DNA of 64,000 nt, from the NCBI RefSeq assembly GCF_044197065.1, contig NZ_JBIQOI010000006.1, positions 186,001 to 250,000 on the forward strand, written 5' to 3'. Position 1 is the first letter of the stretch; every line of letters begins with the position of its first letter. Shown here piece after piece: positions 1-8,633 of the stretch. Source of the stretch: Kluyvera ascorbata_C (lineage in GTDB: Bacteria; Pseudomonadota; Gammaproteobacteria; Enterobacterales; Enterobacteriaceae). The notes below the pieces were generated by a model. That model was given only the letters and a program-made list of their open reading frames with translations. It did no database searches and was not told where the DNA came from. The translations under genes and the position numbers were made by a program.

Positions 1-1371
1 GTCGGGGTGTCGCGACCGGTCGTCAAACACAGCTTCCTGGTGAAGCAGACCGAAGATATCCCCGGCGTGCTCAAAAAAGCATTCTGGTTAGCGTCCAGCG
101 GCCGACCAGGCCCGGTGGTGGTCGACTTACCGAAAGATATTCTGAACCCGGCGAATAAGCTGCCGTACGTCTGGCCGGATACGGTCAGCATGCGCTCCTA
201 CAACCCAACGACGACCGGTCATAAAGGGCAGATTAAGCGTGCTCTGCAAACGCTTATCGCGGCGAAAAAGCCGGTGGTGTATGTCGGTGGTGGGGTGGTA
301 AACGCAGAGTGTCACACGCAGTTGCGGACGCTGATTGAAAAGCTGAACCTGCCAGTTGCCTCTTCATTGATGGGGTTAGGCGCTTTCCCGGCAACCCATC
401 GCCAGGCGCTGGGGATGCTGGGGATGCACGGTACCTATGAAGCCAATATGACCATGCATCACTCTGACGTGATTTTTGCCGTTGGCGTACGTTTCGACGA
501 TCGCACCACCAACAATCTGGCGAAGTACTGCCCGAATGCCACTGTGCTGCATATTGATATCGATCCAACGTCTATCTCTAAAACCGTACCGGCGGATATT
601 CCGATCGTTGGCGATGCTGGAATCGTACTGGATCAAATGCTGGAACTGCTGGATCAAGAAAGCGCCGCGCAGCCGTTGGATGAAATTCGCGACTGGTGGC
701 AGCAAATTGACCAATGGCGTGCACGCCAGTGCCTGAAATACGATACCCAAAGCGGACAGATCAAACCACAGGCGGTAGTGGAAACCATCTGGAAGCTAAC
801 CAACGGCGAGGCGTACGTCACCTCTGATGTGGGCCAGCACCAGATGTTTGCGGCGCTCTATTATCCGTTTGATAAGCCACGTCGCTGGATCAACTCCGGT
901 GGCCTCGGCACCATGGGCTTTGGCCTGCCGGCAGCACTCGGGGTGAAAATGGCGCTGCCTGATGAAACCGTGATCTGTGTTACCGGCGACGGCAGTATTC
1001 AGATGAATATTCAGGAGCTGTCGACCGCGCTGCAGTACGAACTGCCGGTGCTGATTCTGAACCTGAACAACGGCTATCTGGGTATGGTGAAGCAATGGCA
1101 GGATATGATCTATTCTGGCCGTCACTCCCAGTCCTATATGCAATCGCTGCCGGACTTTGTCCGCCTGGCAGAGGCTTACGGTCATGTCGGCATTCGCATA
1201 ACTGAGCCGTCTGAGCTTGAGAGCAAGCTTACGCAGGCGCTGGAGCAGGTGCGTAATAACCGCCTGGTATTTGTCGACGTTTGCGTCGATGGCAGCGAGC
1301 ACGTCTACCCGATGCATATTCGCGGCGGGGCAATGGACGAGATGTGGCTGAGCAAAACGGAGAGAACCTGA
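1..1371 (+). CDS. ilvI: Acetolactate synthase III large subunit, 5'-truncated by window edge
   Basis: Catalytic, thiamine-diphosphate-dependent subunit of acetolactate synthase isozyme III. It condenses two pyruvates, or pyruvate with 2-ketobutyrate, in valine/leucine/isoleucine synthesis. The reading frame is open from base 1, so about 118 N-terminal residues (relative to the usual 574) lie outside the window; the GTG at 7 is internal, not the start. The C-terminal ThDP-binding motif is visible as GDGSIQMN followed about 20 residues later by LNLNNGYLGM. The E. coli protein, as I recall it, has Arg where this one has Gly after NN, a position that varies among isozymes. The stop is 2 nt before ilvH, so the two are co-transcribed. 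The Lrp-controlled promoter would lie upstream of the window. Confidence 0.97.
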   Translation, partial: VGVSRPVVKHSFLVKQTEDIPGVLKKAFWLASSGRPGPVVVDLPKDILNPANKLPYVWPDTVSMRSYNPTTTGHKGQIKRALQTLIAAKKPVVYVGGGVVNAECHTQLRTLIEKLNLPVASSLMGLGAFPATHRQALGMLGMHGTYEANMTMHHSDVIFAVGVRFDDRTTNNLAKYCPNATVLHIDIDPTSISKTVPADIPIVGDAGIVLDQMLELLDQESAAQPLDEIRDWWQQIDQWRARQCLKYDTQSGQIKPQAVVETIWKLTNGEAYVTSDVGQHQMFAALYYPFDKPRRWINSGGLGTMGFGLPAALGVKMALPDETVICVTGDGSIQMNIQELSTALQYELPVLILNLNNGYLGMVKQWQDMIYSGRHSQSYMQSLPDFVRLAEAYGHVGIRITEPSELESKLTQALEQVRNNRLVFVDVCVDGSEHVYPMHIRGGAMDEMWLSKTERT

Positions 1372-1373
1372 TT

Positions 1374-1865
1374 ATGCGCCGGATATTATCTGTATTACTG
1401 GAAAACGAGTCCGGCGCGCTGTCGCGCGTGATCGGCCTCTTTTCACAACGTGGGTACAACATCGAAAGTCTGACCGTGGCGCCAACCGAGGATCCAACGC
1501 TCTCCCGTATGACTATCCAGACGGTCGGTGATGAAAAAGCCATTGAGCAGATCGAAAAGCAGCTGCACAAGCTGGTGGACGTGCTGCGGGTAAATGAGCT
1601 GGGGCAGGGCGCTCATGTTGAACGTGAAATCATGCTGGTGAAGGTGCAGGCCAGCGGCTATGGTCGTGACGAGGTTAAGCGCAACACGGAAATCTTCCGT
1701 GGGCAGATTATCGACGTCACGCCATCGCTCTACACCGTTCAGCTCGCGGGCACGAGCGACAAGCTGGATGCGTTCCTCGCTTCGCTGCGCGATGTTGCGA
1801 GAATTGTTGAAGTCGCACGCTCTGGCGTGGTCGGTTTGTCGCGTGGCGACAAGATCATGCGCTAA
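1374..1865 (+). CDS. ilvH: Acetolactate synthase III regulatory small subunit
   Basis: Regulatory subunit of isozyme III; it confers valine feedback inhibition and activates IlvI. The protein has 163 residues, the same as E. coli. It begins MRRILSVLLENESGALSRVI, an ACT domain (about residues 4-78) that carries the valine site, followed by a C-terminal domain ending GLSRGDKIMR. The ATG at 1374 is chosen because it restores the family length and follows the ilvI stop by 2 nt, consistent with translational coupling. A longer in-frame reading from 1281 only extends into ilvI. A strong intrinsic terminator follows at 1888-1915 and closes the ilvIH operon. Confidence 0.97.
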   Translation: MRRILSVLLENESGALSRVIGLFSQRGYNIESLTVAPTEDPTLSRMTIQTVGDEKAIEQIEKQLHKLVDVLRVNELGQGAHVEREIMLVKVQASGYGRDEVKRNTEIFRGQIIDVTPSLYTVQLAGTSDKLDAFLASLRDVARIVEVARSGVVGLSRGDKIMR

Positions 1866-1887
1866 CCATGTCTCATCGCTTTATCGT

Positions 1888-1915
1888 AGCCCGGCCTGAA
1901 GTCGGGCTTTTTTTT
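1888..1915 (+). terminator. Intrinsic terminator of ilvIH
   Basis: A 6-bp stem (AGCCCG/CGGGCT) with a 9-nt loop is followed directly by a run of eight T. It lies 23 nt after the ilvH stop. Confidence 0.9.
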
Positions 1916-1985
1916 GCGAAATCAGCAATAAGTGCGAAGAAAAGCTATTGCCGATGAGATCAATCTGCGTTTAGATGTTACGGAT

Positions 1986-1991
1986 TATACT
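1986..1991 (+). promoter_or_regulatory. Candidate -10 element of cra promoter
   Basis: TATACT lies 20 nt before the cra start codon, in a 95-bp spacer after the ilvIH terminator. No good -35 hexamer is seen at 16-18 bp spacing, so this is only a candidate. If correct, the cra 5' leader would be very short. Confidence 0.35.
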
Positions 1992-2010
1992 TATAAAGCA
2001 AGGGGCAATT

Positions 2011-3015
2011 GTGAAACTGGATGAAATCGCCCGGCTTGCCGGTGTTTCCCGAACCACCGCCAGCTATGTGATTAACGGTAAAGCGAAGCAGTACCGCGTC
2101 AGCGACAAGACTGTCGAAAAAGTGATGGCCGTTGTGCGTGAGCATAACTATCATCCTAACGCGGTAGCTGCCGGGCTGCGTGCAGGACGCACGCGTTCTA
2201 TTGGGTTGGTCATTCCCGATCTGGAGAACACCAGCTACACACGCATCGCAAACTATCTTGAACGTCAGGCACGCCAGCGCGGCTATCAGCTACTGATCGC
2301 CTGCTCGGAAGATCAGCCGGATAACGAAATGCGCTGCATTGAACACCTGCTGCAACGCCAGGTTGATGCGATTATCGTGTCGACGTCGCTGCCGCCGGAG
2401 CACCCTTTCTATCAACGTTGGGCGAATGATTCGTTCCCGATTGTCGCGCTTGACCGTGCGCTCGACCGCGAACACTTCACCAGCGTCGTTGGTGCCGACC
2501 AGGATGATGCGGAAATGCTCGCCGCAGAGCTGCGGACCTTCCCGGCTGAAACGGTGCTCTATCTTGGCGCCCTGCCGGAACTGTCGGTGAGCTTCCTGCG
2601 CGAACAGGGCTTCCGTACCGCCTGGAAAGACGACCCGCGCGACGTGCATTATCTCTACGCCAATAGCTATGAGCGTGAGGCTGCGGCGCAGCTGTTTGAA
2701 AAATGGCTGGAAACGCACCCGATGCCACAGGCGCTGTTCACCACCTCATTTGCGCTGCTGCAAGGCGTGATGGACGTAACGCTGCGCCGTGAAGGTAAAC
2801 TGCCTACCGATCTGGCGATTGCCACCTTCGGTGACCATGAACTGCTCGACTTCCTGCAGTGCCCGGTGCTTGCTGTCGCTCAGCGCCACCGTGATGTTGC
2901 TGAACGAGTGCTGGAGATTGTGCTGGCAAGCCTCGATGAACCGCGTAAGCCGAAGCCAGGCTTAAGCCGCATTCGTCGTAACCTCTATCGTCGCGGTAGT
3001 CTGAATCGCCGATAA
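2011..3015 (+). CDS. cra: Catabolite repressor/activator Cra (FruR)
   Basis: LacI/GalR-family global regulator of carbon flow; fructose-1-phosphate releases it from DNA. It represses glycolytic genes and activates gluconeogenic and TCA genes. The protein has 334 residues from GTG 2011, matching E. coli, with the family N-terminus MKLDEIARLAGVSRTTASY (helix-turn-helix, residues 1-22), a hinge at about 45-60, and a periplasmic-binding-protein-like effector domain after that. An upstream in-frame start at 1975 would add 12 residues not found in the family and is not used; AGGGG precedes the GTG. The gene stands alone between two terminators. Cra-like boxes occur in this window before pdhR (38408) and acnB (49227). 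Confidence 0.97.
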   Translation: MKLDEIARLAGVSRTTASYVINGKAKQYRVSDKTVEKVMAVVREHNYHPNAVAAGLRAGRTRSIGLVIPDLENTSYTRIANYLERQARQRGYQLLIACSEDQPDNEMRCIEHLLQRQVDAIIVSTSLPPEHPFYQRWANDSFPIVALDRALDREHFTSVVGADQDDAEMLAAELRTFPAETVLYLGALPELSVSFLREQGFRTAWKDDPRDVHYLYANSYEREAAAQLFEKWLETHPMPQALFTTSFALLQGVMDVTLRREGKLPTDLAIATFGDHELLDFLQCPVLAVAQRHRDVAERVLEIVLASLDEPRKPKPGLSRIRRNLYRRGSLNRR

Positions 3016-3025
3016 GCAATACCTC

Positions 3026-3054
3026 AATGAAGGCTACGCGCTGTGGCCTTCATT
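3026..3054 (+). terminator. Hairpin downstream of cra
   Basis: Perfect 9-bp inverted repeat AATGAAGGC/GCCTTCATT with an 11-nt loop, starting 10 nt after the cra stop. The T-rich run comes only about 15 nt later, so it may be an imperfect terminator or an RNA 3'-end stabiliser. Confidence 0.65.
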
Positions 3055-3528
3055 AGATAAAAACCCTATTTTTTTTAATATTAAGATAATTCCTTATTTT
3101 GGTTAGCTTTCTATTTAATTCTCCTAATCAGGTAGCGAAATAGCGTTTATTAATGTGAACGCAAAGTAAAATTATATTATTTCTGTATTATTTTGTTACA
3201 TTCTCACGACCGATTGCCGAAATAACAAACACTTCTTAGCTGACCTACCAGAATAGGCAACTGGCCTGTCTTGAATTCCTCGCAAGGGCGCGCCACAGGG
3301 ACTGTTAACGCGTCACAGAATGTCCTAAAATGCCGCTCGCGTCGCAAACTGGCACTTTATCTATTTTTTCGATGATATTTAGTTGCGTTAAAGCAATGTG
3401 AATGAGCCTGTATTTTTCTTACGGGTATTCATGGCGTTAATTTGCCTCGTCTGCTGGATAATTATTAATCAGGGCTATTGTCAGCCGCAAATAGTGGTTT
3501 TTTGGACTCTGTTGGCATTCATGCTGGC
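3055..3528. other. AT-rich cra-mraZ intergenic region
   Basis: About 470 bp without a credible gene. The first 150 bp are very AT-rich (T8 and TTTATTA-like runs); the rest is mixed. A 62-codon minus-strand frame at 3437-3625 overlaps the mra promoter and has no recognisable product. No repeat or mobile element was found. Confidence 0.6.
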
Positions 3529-3558
3529 TTGACAAGCTTTTCCTCTGCTCCGTAAACT
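3529..3558 (+). promoter_or_regulatory. Pmra promoter of the dcw cluster
   Basis: TTGACA (3529-3534) and TAAACT (3553-3558) are separated by 18 bp. They sit in the position and sequence context of the known E. coli Pmra, which drives the cluster from mraZ onward. Transcription would start near 3565, inside the MraZ repeats described next. Confidence 0.85.
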
Positions 3559-3565
3559 CCTTAAA

Positions 3566-3598
3566 GTGGGAATTTGTGGGGCAAAGTGGTAAATGGGG
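3566..3598 (+). promoter_or_regulatory. MraZ operator repeats
   Basis: GTGGG-type boxes begin at 3566, 3576 and 3586 (the third is the imperfect GTGGT), with a fourth TGGGG at 3594, giving a near 10-bp period. MraZ is known to bind direct TGGGN repeats with this spacing. The repeats lie between the promoter and the mraZ start, so MraZ can repress its own operon. Confidence 0.85.
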
Positions 3599-3609
3599 GT
3601 GAGGCTGGC

Positions 3610-4068
3610 ATGTTCCGAGGGGCAACGTTAGTCAATCTCGACAGCAAAGGGCGCTTAGCCGTCCCTGTCCGATATCGGGATCAGCTTGTCGAGAGCGCTA
3701 CCGGTCAAATGGTTTGTACCATTGACATTCATCACCCCTGCCTGCTGCTTTATCCTCTGCCCGAATGGGAAATTATCGAGCAAAAACTATCGCGTTTGTC
3801 GAGCATGAACCCGGTTGAACGTCGCGTACAGCGACTGTTGTTAGGGCATGCCAGCGAATGTCAGATGGATAATGCCGGGCGATTATTGATTGCACCGGTT
3901 TTACGGCAACACGCCGGATTGACCAAAGAAGTGATGCTGGTCGGGCAGTTCAATAAGTTTGAACTGTGGGATGAAACGGCCTGGTATCAACGGGTCAAGG
4001 AAGATATCGACGCTGAGCAATCTGCTTCAGGGGCGCTGTCGGAGCGATTGCAGGATTTGTCCTTATAA
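3610..4068 (+). CDS. mraZ: Transcriptional regulator MraZ
   Basis: First gene of the division/cell wall cluster. It is a ring-forming DNA-binding protein with two SpoVT/AbrB-like (swapped-hairpin) halves that represses the mra promoter. The protein has 152 residues, as in E. coli, starting MFRGATLVNLDSKGRLAVP. Each half carries the GRL(A/L)(V/I)-type DNA-contact motif: DSKGRLAVP near residue 12 and DNAGRLLIAP near residue 88. ATG 3610 is chosen by homology; the in-frame start at 3574 would read through the operator. The stop is 2 nt before rsmH. Confidence 0.97.
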   Translation: MFRGATLVNLDSKGRLAVPVRYRDQLVESATGQMVCTIDIHHPCLLLYPLPEWEIIEQKLSRLSSMNPVERRVQRLLLGHASECQMDNAGRLLIAPVLRQHAGLTKEVMLVGQFNKFELWDETAWYQRVKEDIDAEQSASGALSERLQDLSL

Positions 4069-4070
4069 AT

Positions 4071-5012
4071 ATGATGGAAAATTTTAAACACACCACGGTA
4101 CTGCTGGATGAAGCCGTTAACGGCCTGAATATTCGTCCTGACGGTATCTATATTGATGGCACTTTTGGTCGCGGTGGCCATTCGCGTCTTATCCTGTCGC
4201 AGCTTGGCGAGCAGGGGCGTTTGATTGCGATCGATCGCGATCCCGCCGCGATTGCGGTGGCTAAGACCATTGATGACCCTCGCTTTTCCATCGTTCATGG
4301 CCCTTTCTCAGCGCTGGCAGACTATGTTGCCGAGCGCGATCTCGTCGGCAAGATCGACGGGATTCTTCTCGATCTTGGCGTTTCTTCGCCGCAGCTTGAT
4401 GACGCTGAACGCGGTTTCTCGTTTATGCGCGATGGCCCACTGGACATGCGTATGGACCCAACCCGCGGTCAATCCGCAGCAGAATGGCTGCAAACGGCGG
4501 AAGAAGCGGACATTGCCTGGGTGATTAAAACCTTTGGCGAAGAACGTTTTGGCAAGCGCATTGCTCGCGCCATCGTGGAACGCAATCGCGTTGAACCGAT
4601 GACCCGCACGAAAGAGCTGGCGGAAGTTATCGCGGCGGCCATGCCGGTGAAAGACAAATTCAAACACCCCGCAACCCGTACCTTCCAGGCGGTGCGAATT
4701 TGGGTGAATAGTGAGCTGGAGGAGATAGAGCAAGCGCTAAAAAGCTCGCTTGGCGTGCTGGCCCCGGGTGGGCGGCTGTCGATCATTAGCTTCCATTCGC
4801 TGGAAGACCGCATTGTGAAACGCTTTATGCGTGAACAAAGCCGCGGTCCACAGGTTCCAGCGGGGATCCCGATGACTGAAGAGCAACTCAGGAAGCTGGG
4901 TGGCCGTCATTTACGAGCGTTAGGCAAGTTGATGCCGGGCGAAGATGAAGTGGCAGAGAATCCGCGTGCCCGTAGTTCAGTACTGCGTATTGCAGAAAGG
5001 ACGAACGCATGA
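4071..5012 (+). CDS. rsmH: 16S rRNA m4C1402 methyltransferase RsmH
   Basis: SAM-dependent methyltransferase that N4-methylates C1402 in the decoding region of 16S rRNA (formerly MraW). The protein has 313 residues, equal to E. coli. The SAM-binding loop YIDGTFGRGGHSRLIL lies near residues 27-42, the family motif DLGVSSPQLDDAERGFSF near 103-120, and SFHSLEDRIVKRF near 240-252. The ATGATGG start gives a choice of two adjacent Met codons; 4071 matches the family. The 3' end overlaps ftsL by 4 nt (ATGA). Confidence 0.97.
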   Translation: MMENFKHTTVLLDEAVNGLNIRPDGIYIDGTFGRGGHSRLILSQLGEQGRLIAIDRDPAAIAVAKTIDDPRFSIVHGPFSALADYVAERDLVGKIDGILLDLGVSSPQLDDAERGFSFMRDGPLDMRMDPTRGQSAAEWLQTAEEADIAWVIKTFGEERFGKRIARAIVERNRVEPMTRTKELAEVIAAAMPVKDKFKHPATRTFQAVRIWVNSELEEIEQALKSSLGVLAPGGRLSIISFHSLEDRIVKRFMREQSRGPQVPAGIPMTEEQLRKLGGRHLRALGKLMPGEDEVAENPRARSSVLRIAERTNA

Positions 5013-5374
5013 TCGGCAGAGTGACAGAAGCCCTAAGCAAAGTAACCGGGTCGTTAGGAAACGGCGAACGCCATGCCTTGCCTGGTGTTATTCGCGACGA
5101 CCTTTTGCAATTTGGGAAGCTGCCACTCTGTCTGTTCATTTGCATCATTGTTACGGCGGTAACGGTCGTCACTACCGCCCACCATACTCGCCTGTTAACG
5201 GCCCAACGAGAACAGTTGGTGCTGGAGCGCGATGCATTAGACATTGAGTGGCGTAACTTGATCCTCGAAGAGAATGCTCTTGGCGATCATAGCCGAGTCG
5301 AACGTATCGCTACTGAAAAGTTGCAGATGCAACATGTTGACCCATCGAAAGAAAACATTGTTGTTCAGAAATAA
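5009..5374 (+). CDS. ftsL: Cell division protein FtsL
   Basis: Small bitopic membrane protein of the FtsQLB complex, which recruits and activates FtsWI at the septum. The protein has 121 residues: a short cytoplasmic N-terminus, one membrane span at about 38-57 (LCLFICIIVTAVTVVTTAHH), then a periplasmic leucine-zipper-like coiled coil (AQREQLVLERDALDIEWRNL). The start ATG overlaps the rsmH stop in ATGA, so translation is coupled. The spacing to ftsI is 15 nt. Confidence 0.97.
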   Translation: MIGRVTEALSKVTGSLGNGERHALPGVIRDDLLQFGKLPLCLFICIIVTAVTVVTTAHHTRLLTAQREQLVLERDALDIEWRNLILEENALGDHSRVERIATEKLQMQHVDPSKENIVVQK

Positions 5375-5389
5375 GGATTATTGCAACGC

Positions 5390-7159
5390 ATGAAACCAGC
5401 GGCAAAAACGCATAAGCCAAAACGTCAGGAAGAACAGGCCAACTTTATCAGTTGGCGTTTTGCGTTGCTTTGCGGCTGTATTTTTCTGGCGCTCGCGTTC
5501 CTGCTGGGACGCGCGGCGTGGCTACAAATTATTGCCCCGGATAAGCTGGTTCGTGAAGGCGATATGCGCTCCCTGCGCGTTCAGCAGGTTTCTACCTCCC
5601 GCGGCATGATTACTGACCGTTCTGGTCGCCCGCTGGCGGTGAGCGTACCGGTGAAAGCCATCTGGGCCGATCCGAAAGAGCTGCACGAAGCAGGCGGTGT
5701 GGTGCTGAACAACCGCTGGAAAGCGTTGGCAGATGCTCTCAATATCCCGCTGGATCAGTTGGCAAACCGCATCAATACCAACCCGCGCATGCGCTTTATC
5801 TACCTGGCGCGTCAGGTTAACCCTGACATGGCTGACTACATCAAAAAGCTGAAGCTGCCGGGGATTTATCTGCGTGAAGAATCTCGTCGCTACTACCCTT
5901 CAGGGGAAGTAACCGCTCACCTCATTGGCTTCACCAACGTCGACAGTCAGGGGATTGAAGGGGTTGAGAAGAGTTTTGACAAGTGGCTGACCGGCCAGCC
6001 GGGCGAGCGTATCGTACGTAAAGACCGTTACGGGCGCGTCATTGAAGATATCTCCTCAACCGACAGCCAGGCTGCACACAACCTGGCGTTGAGCATTGAT
6101 GAACGCCTGCAGGCGCTGGTTTATCGCGAATTGAACAACGCCGTGGCGTTTAACAAAGCGGAATCCGGCAGCGCCGTGCTGGTCGACGTGAGCACCGGTG
6201 AAGTGCTGGCGATGGCCAACAGCCCGTCCTACAACCCGAACAACTTTACCGGTACGGCAAAAGATACCATGCGTAACCGGGCCATCACCGACGTGTTTGA
6301 ACCGGGCTCTACGGTGAAACCAATGGTGGTGATGACCGCGCTTCAGCGCGGCGTGGTACGTGAAAACACCGTACTGAATACCATCCCTTACCGTATTAAC
6401 GGCCACGAAATCAAAGACGTGGCGCGCTACAGCGAATTGACCCTGACCGGGGTACTACAGAAGTCGAGTAACGTTGGTGTTTCCAAGCTAGCGTTAGCGA
6501 TGCCGTCCTCAGCGTTAGTAGATACTTACTCACGTTTTGGACTGGGAAAAGCGACCAATTTGGGGTTGGTCGGAGAACGCAGTGGCTTATATCCTCAAAA
6601 ACAACGGTGGTCTGACATAGAGAGGGCCACCTTCTCTTTCGGCTACGGGCTAATGGTAACGCCGTTACAGTTAGCGCGTGTCTACGCAACGATTGGCAGC
6701 TACGGGATTTACCGTCCGCTGTCGATAACCAAAGTTGACCCGCCGGTTCCCGGTGAGCGCATCTTCCCGGAATCTATCGTCCGCACCGTCGTTCATATGA
6801 TGGAAAGCGTGGCGCTGCCTGGCGGCGGCGGCGTGAAAGCGGCGATTAAAGGCTACCGTATCGCGATTAAAACCGGTACGGCGAAAAAAGTCGGTCCGGA
6901 CGGACGCTATATCAACAAATACATTGCTTACACCGCGGGCGTTGCGCCAGCCAGCCAGCCGCGCTTTGCGCTGGTGGTGGTCATCAACGACCCGCAGGCG
7001 GGTAAATACTACGGTGGCGCCGTTTCCGCGCCGGTCTTTGGTGCCATCATGGGCGGCGTACTGCGCACGATGAACATTGAGCCGGATGCGCTGGCAACGG
7101 GCGGCGATAAAAGTGAATTAGTAACGAATCAAGGCGAGGGTACAGGTGGCAGATCGTAA
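5390..7159 (+). CDS. ftsI: Septal peptidoglycan transpeptidase FtsI (PBP3)
   Basis: Monofunctional class B penicillin-binding protein that cross-links septal peptidoglycan together with FtsW; a beta-lactam target. The protein has 589 residues from ATG 5390 (E. coli 588). A TTG at 5381 would add three residues and is not preferred. The N-terminal membrane anchor spans about 24-40 (FALLCGCIFLALAFLLG). The non-catalytic domain follows, then the transpeptidase motifs: SxxK as STVK with catalytic Ser307, SxN as SSNV near 359, and KTG as KTGTAK near 494. Codons at about 6470-6680 are strikingly unlike the rest of the gene, with many CTA, TTA, GGA, ATA and AGG; see the FtsO entry. It overlaps murE by 14 nt. 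Confidence 0.97.
   Translation: MKPAAKTHKPKRQEEQANFISWRFALLCGCIFLALAFLLGRAAWLQIIAPDKLVREGDMRSLRVQQVSTSRGMITDRSGRPLAVSVPVKAIWADPKELHEAGGVVLNNRWKALADALNIPLDQLANRINTNPRMRFIYLARQVNPDMADYIKKLKLPGIYLREESRRYYPSGEVTAHLIGFTNVDSQGIEGVEKSFDKWLTGQPGERIVRKDRYGRVIEDISSTDSQAAHNLALSIDERLQALVYRELNNAVAFNKAESGSAVLVDVSTGEVLAMANSPSYNPNNFTGTAKDTMRNRAITDVFEPGSTVKPMVVMTALQRGVVRENTVLNTIPYRINGHEIKDVARYSELTLTGVLQKSSNVGVSKLALAMPSSALVDTYSRFGLGKATNLGLVGERSGLYPQKQRWSDIERATFSFGYGLMVTPLQLARVYATIGSYGIYRPLSITKVDPPVPGERIFPESIVRTVVHMMESVALPGGGGVKAAIKGYRIAIKTGTAKKVGPDGRYINKYIAYTAGVAPASQPRFALVVVINDPQAGKYYGGAVSAPVFGAIMGGVLRTMNIEPDALATGGDKSELVTNQGEGTGGRS
6480..6640 (+). ncRNA. ftsO: Candidate ORF-internal sRNA FtsO (within ftsI)
   Basis: In E. 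coli an sRNA called FtsO arises from inside the ftsI coding sequence and sponges the sRNA RybB. Here the corresponding segment uses rare codons (CTA, TTA, GGA, ATA, AGG, CGG) in an otherwise CTG/CGT-rich gene, as expected if the nucleotide sequence itself is constrained. It ends in an 8-bp stem (AGAGAGGG/CCTTCTCT, one G-U pair) with a CCA loop and a short T tail at 6619-6639, resembling an intrinsic terminator. The 5' end is a guess. The call rests on position, codon anomaly and hairpin. Confidence 0.55.
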
Positions 7160-8633
7160 TTTGCGCGACCTTCTCGCTCCGTGGGTGCCAAATGCGCCGG
7201 AGCGAGTACTGCGAGAGATGACGCTCGACAGCCGTGTGGCTGCATCGGGCGATCTGTTCGTGGCGGTAGTGGGTCATCAGGCGGACGGGCGTCGTTATAT
7301 CCCGCAGGCAATTGCGCAAGGTGTCGCTGCTGTTATAGCCGAGGCAAAAGATGAGGCAACCGACGGTGAAATCCGCGAGATGCACGGTGTGCCGGTTATC
7401 TACCTCAGCCAGTTAAATGAGCGCTTATCGGCACTGGCCGGGCGTTTTTACCACGAACCCTCCGACAGCCTGCGCCTGATTGGCGTGACCGGGACCAACG
7501 GTAAAACCACCACCACACAGTTGATTGCACAATGGTGCCAGCTGCTTGGCGAAACCAGCGCGGTGATGGGTACGGTTGGTAACGGCCTGCTGGATAAAGT
7601 CATCCCGACGGAAAACACCACCGGTTCTGCCGTTGATGTACAGCATGTGCTGGCAGGATTGGTTGAGCAGGGCGCAACGGTTACGGCGATGGAAGTTTCT
7701 TCCCACGGTCTGGTACAGCACCGCGTGGCTGCGCTCAAGTTTGCAGCTTCCGTATTTACCAACCTGAGTCGCGATCACCTCGACTACCACGGTGATATGG
7801 AGCATTACGAAGCGGCTAAGTGGCTGCTCTACTCCACTCACCACTGTGGCCAAGCCATCGTCAACGCAGACGATGAAGTCGGACGTCGTTGGTTAGGTCG
7901 TCTACCGGATGCGGTGGCGGTCTCCATGGACGGCCATATTAATCCGAACTGCCATGGCCGCTGGCTGAAAGCCGTGGCGGTGGACTACCACGATAGCGGT
8001 GCCACTATCCGCTTTGAGTCCTCCTGGGGCGAAGGCGAAATTGAAAGCCGTCTGATGGGCGCTTTTAACGTCAGTAACCTGCTGCTGGCATTGGCAACGC
8101 TACTGGCGCTGGACTACCCGCTGGCTGAATTGCTGAAAACCGCGGCACGTTTACAGCCGGTGTGCGGGCGCATGGAAGTCTTTAGCGCGCCGGGTAAACC
8201 GACCGTCGTTGTTGACTACGCGCATACGCCAGACGCGCTGGAAAAAGCGCTGCAGGCCGCGCGTCTACATTGCTCCGGCAAGCTGTGGTGCGTATTTGGC
8301 TGCGGTGGCGACCGCGATAAAGGCAAGCGTCCGCTGATGGGTGCCATTGCCGAAGAGTTCTCCGACGTGGTGGTGGTCACCGACGATAACCCGCGTACCG
8401 AAGAGCCGCGCGACATCATTAACGATATTCTTGCGGGCATGGTCGATGCCGGCCACGTGAAGGTGATGGAAGGCCGTGCAGAAGCGGTGACCAACGCTAT
8501 CATGCAGGCGAAAGAGAATGACGTTGTCCTGGTGGCGGGCAAAGGCCACGAAGATTATCAGATTGTGGGTAACCGTCGTCTCGATTACTCCGACCGTATT
8601 ACCGCAGCGCGTCTGCTGGGAGTGGTGGCATGA
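7146..8633 (+). CDS. murE: UDP-MurNAc-L-Ala-D-Glu:meso-DAP ligase MurE
   Basis: Cytoplasmic ATP-dependent ligase adding meso-diaminopimelate to UDP-MurNAc-dipeptide. The protein has 495 residues (same as E. coli) from a GTG start inside the end of ftsI. The ATP-binding loop VTGTNGKTTTTQ lies near residues 111-122. The DNPR motif in VTDDNPRTEEPR (near 413) is the mDAP-specificity signature, fitting a Gram-negative wall. The C-terminal KGHEDYQ motif is present. It overlaps murF by 4 nt (ATGA). Confidence 0.97.
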   Translation: MADRNLRDLLAPWVPNAPERVLREMTLDSRVAASGDLFVAVVGHQADGRRYIPQAIAQGVAAVIAEAKDEATDGEIREMHGVPVIYLSQLNERLSALAGRFYHEPSDSLRLIGVTGTNGKTTTTQLIAQWCQLLGETSAVMGTVGNGLLDKVIPTENTTGSAVDVQHVLAGLVEQGATVTAMEVSSHGLVQHRVAALKFAASVFTNLSRDHLDYHGDMEHYEAAKWLLYSTHHCGQAIVNADDEVGRRWLGRLPDAVAVSMDGHINPNCHGRWLKAVAVDYHDSGATIRFESSWGEGEIESRLMGAFNVSNLLLALATLLALDYPLAELLKTAARLQPVCGRMEVFSAPGKPTVVVDYAHTPDALEKALQAARLHCSGKLWCVFGCGGDRDKGKRPLMGAIAEEFSDVVVVTDDNPRTEEPRDIINDILAGMVDAGHVKVMEGRAEAVTNAIMQAKENDVVLVAGKGHEDYQIVGNRRLDYSDRITAARLLGVVA

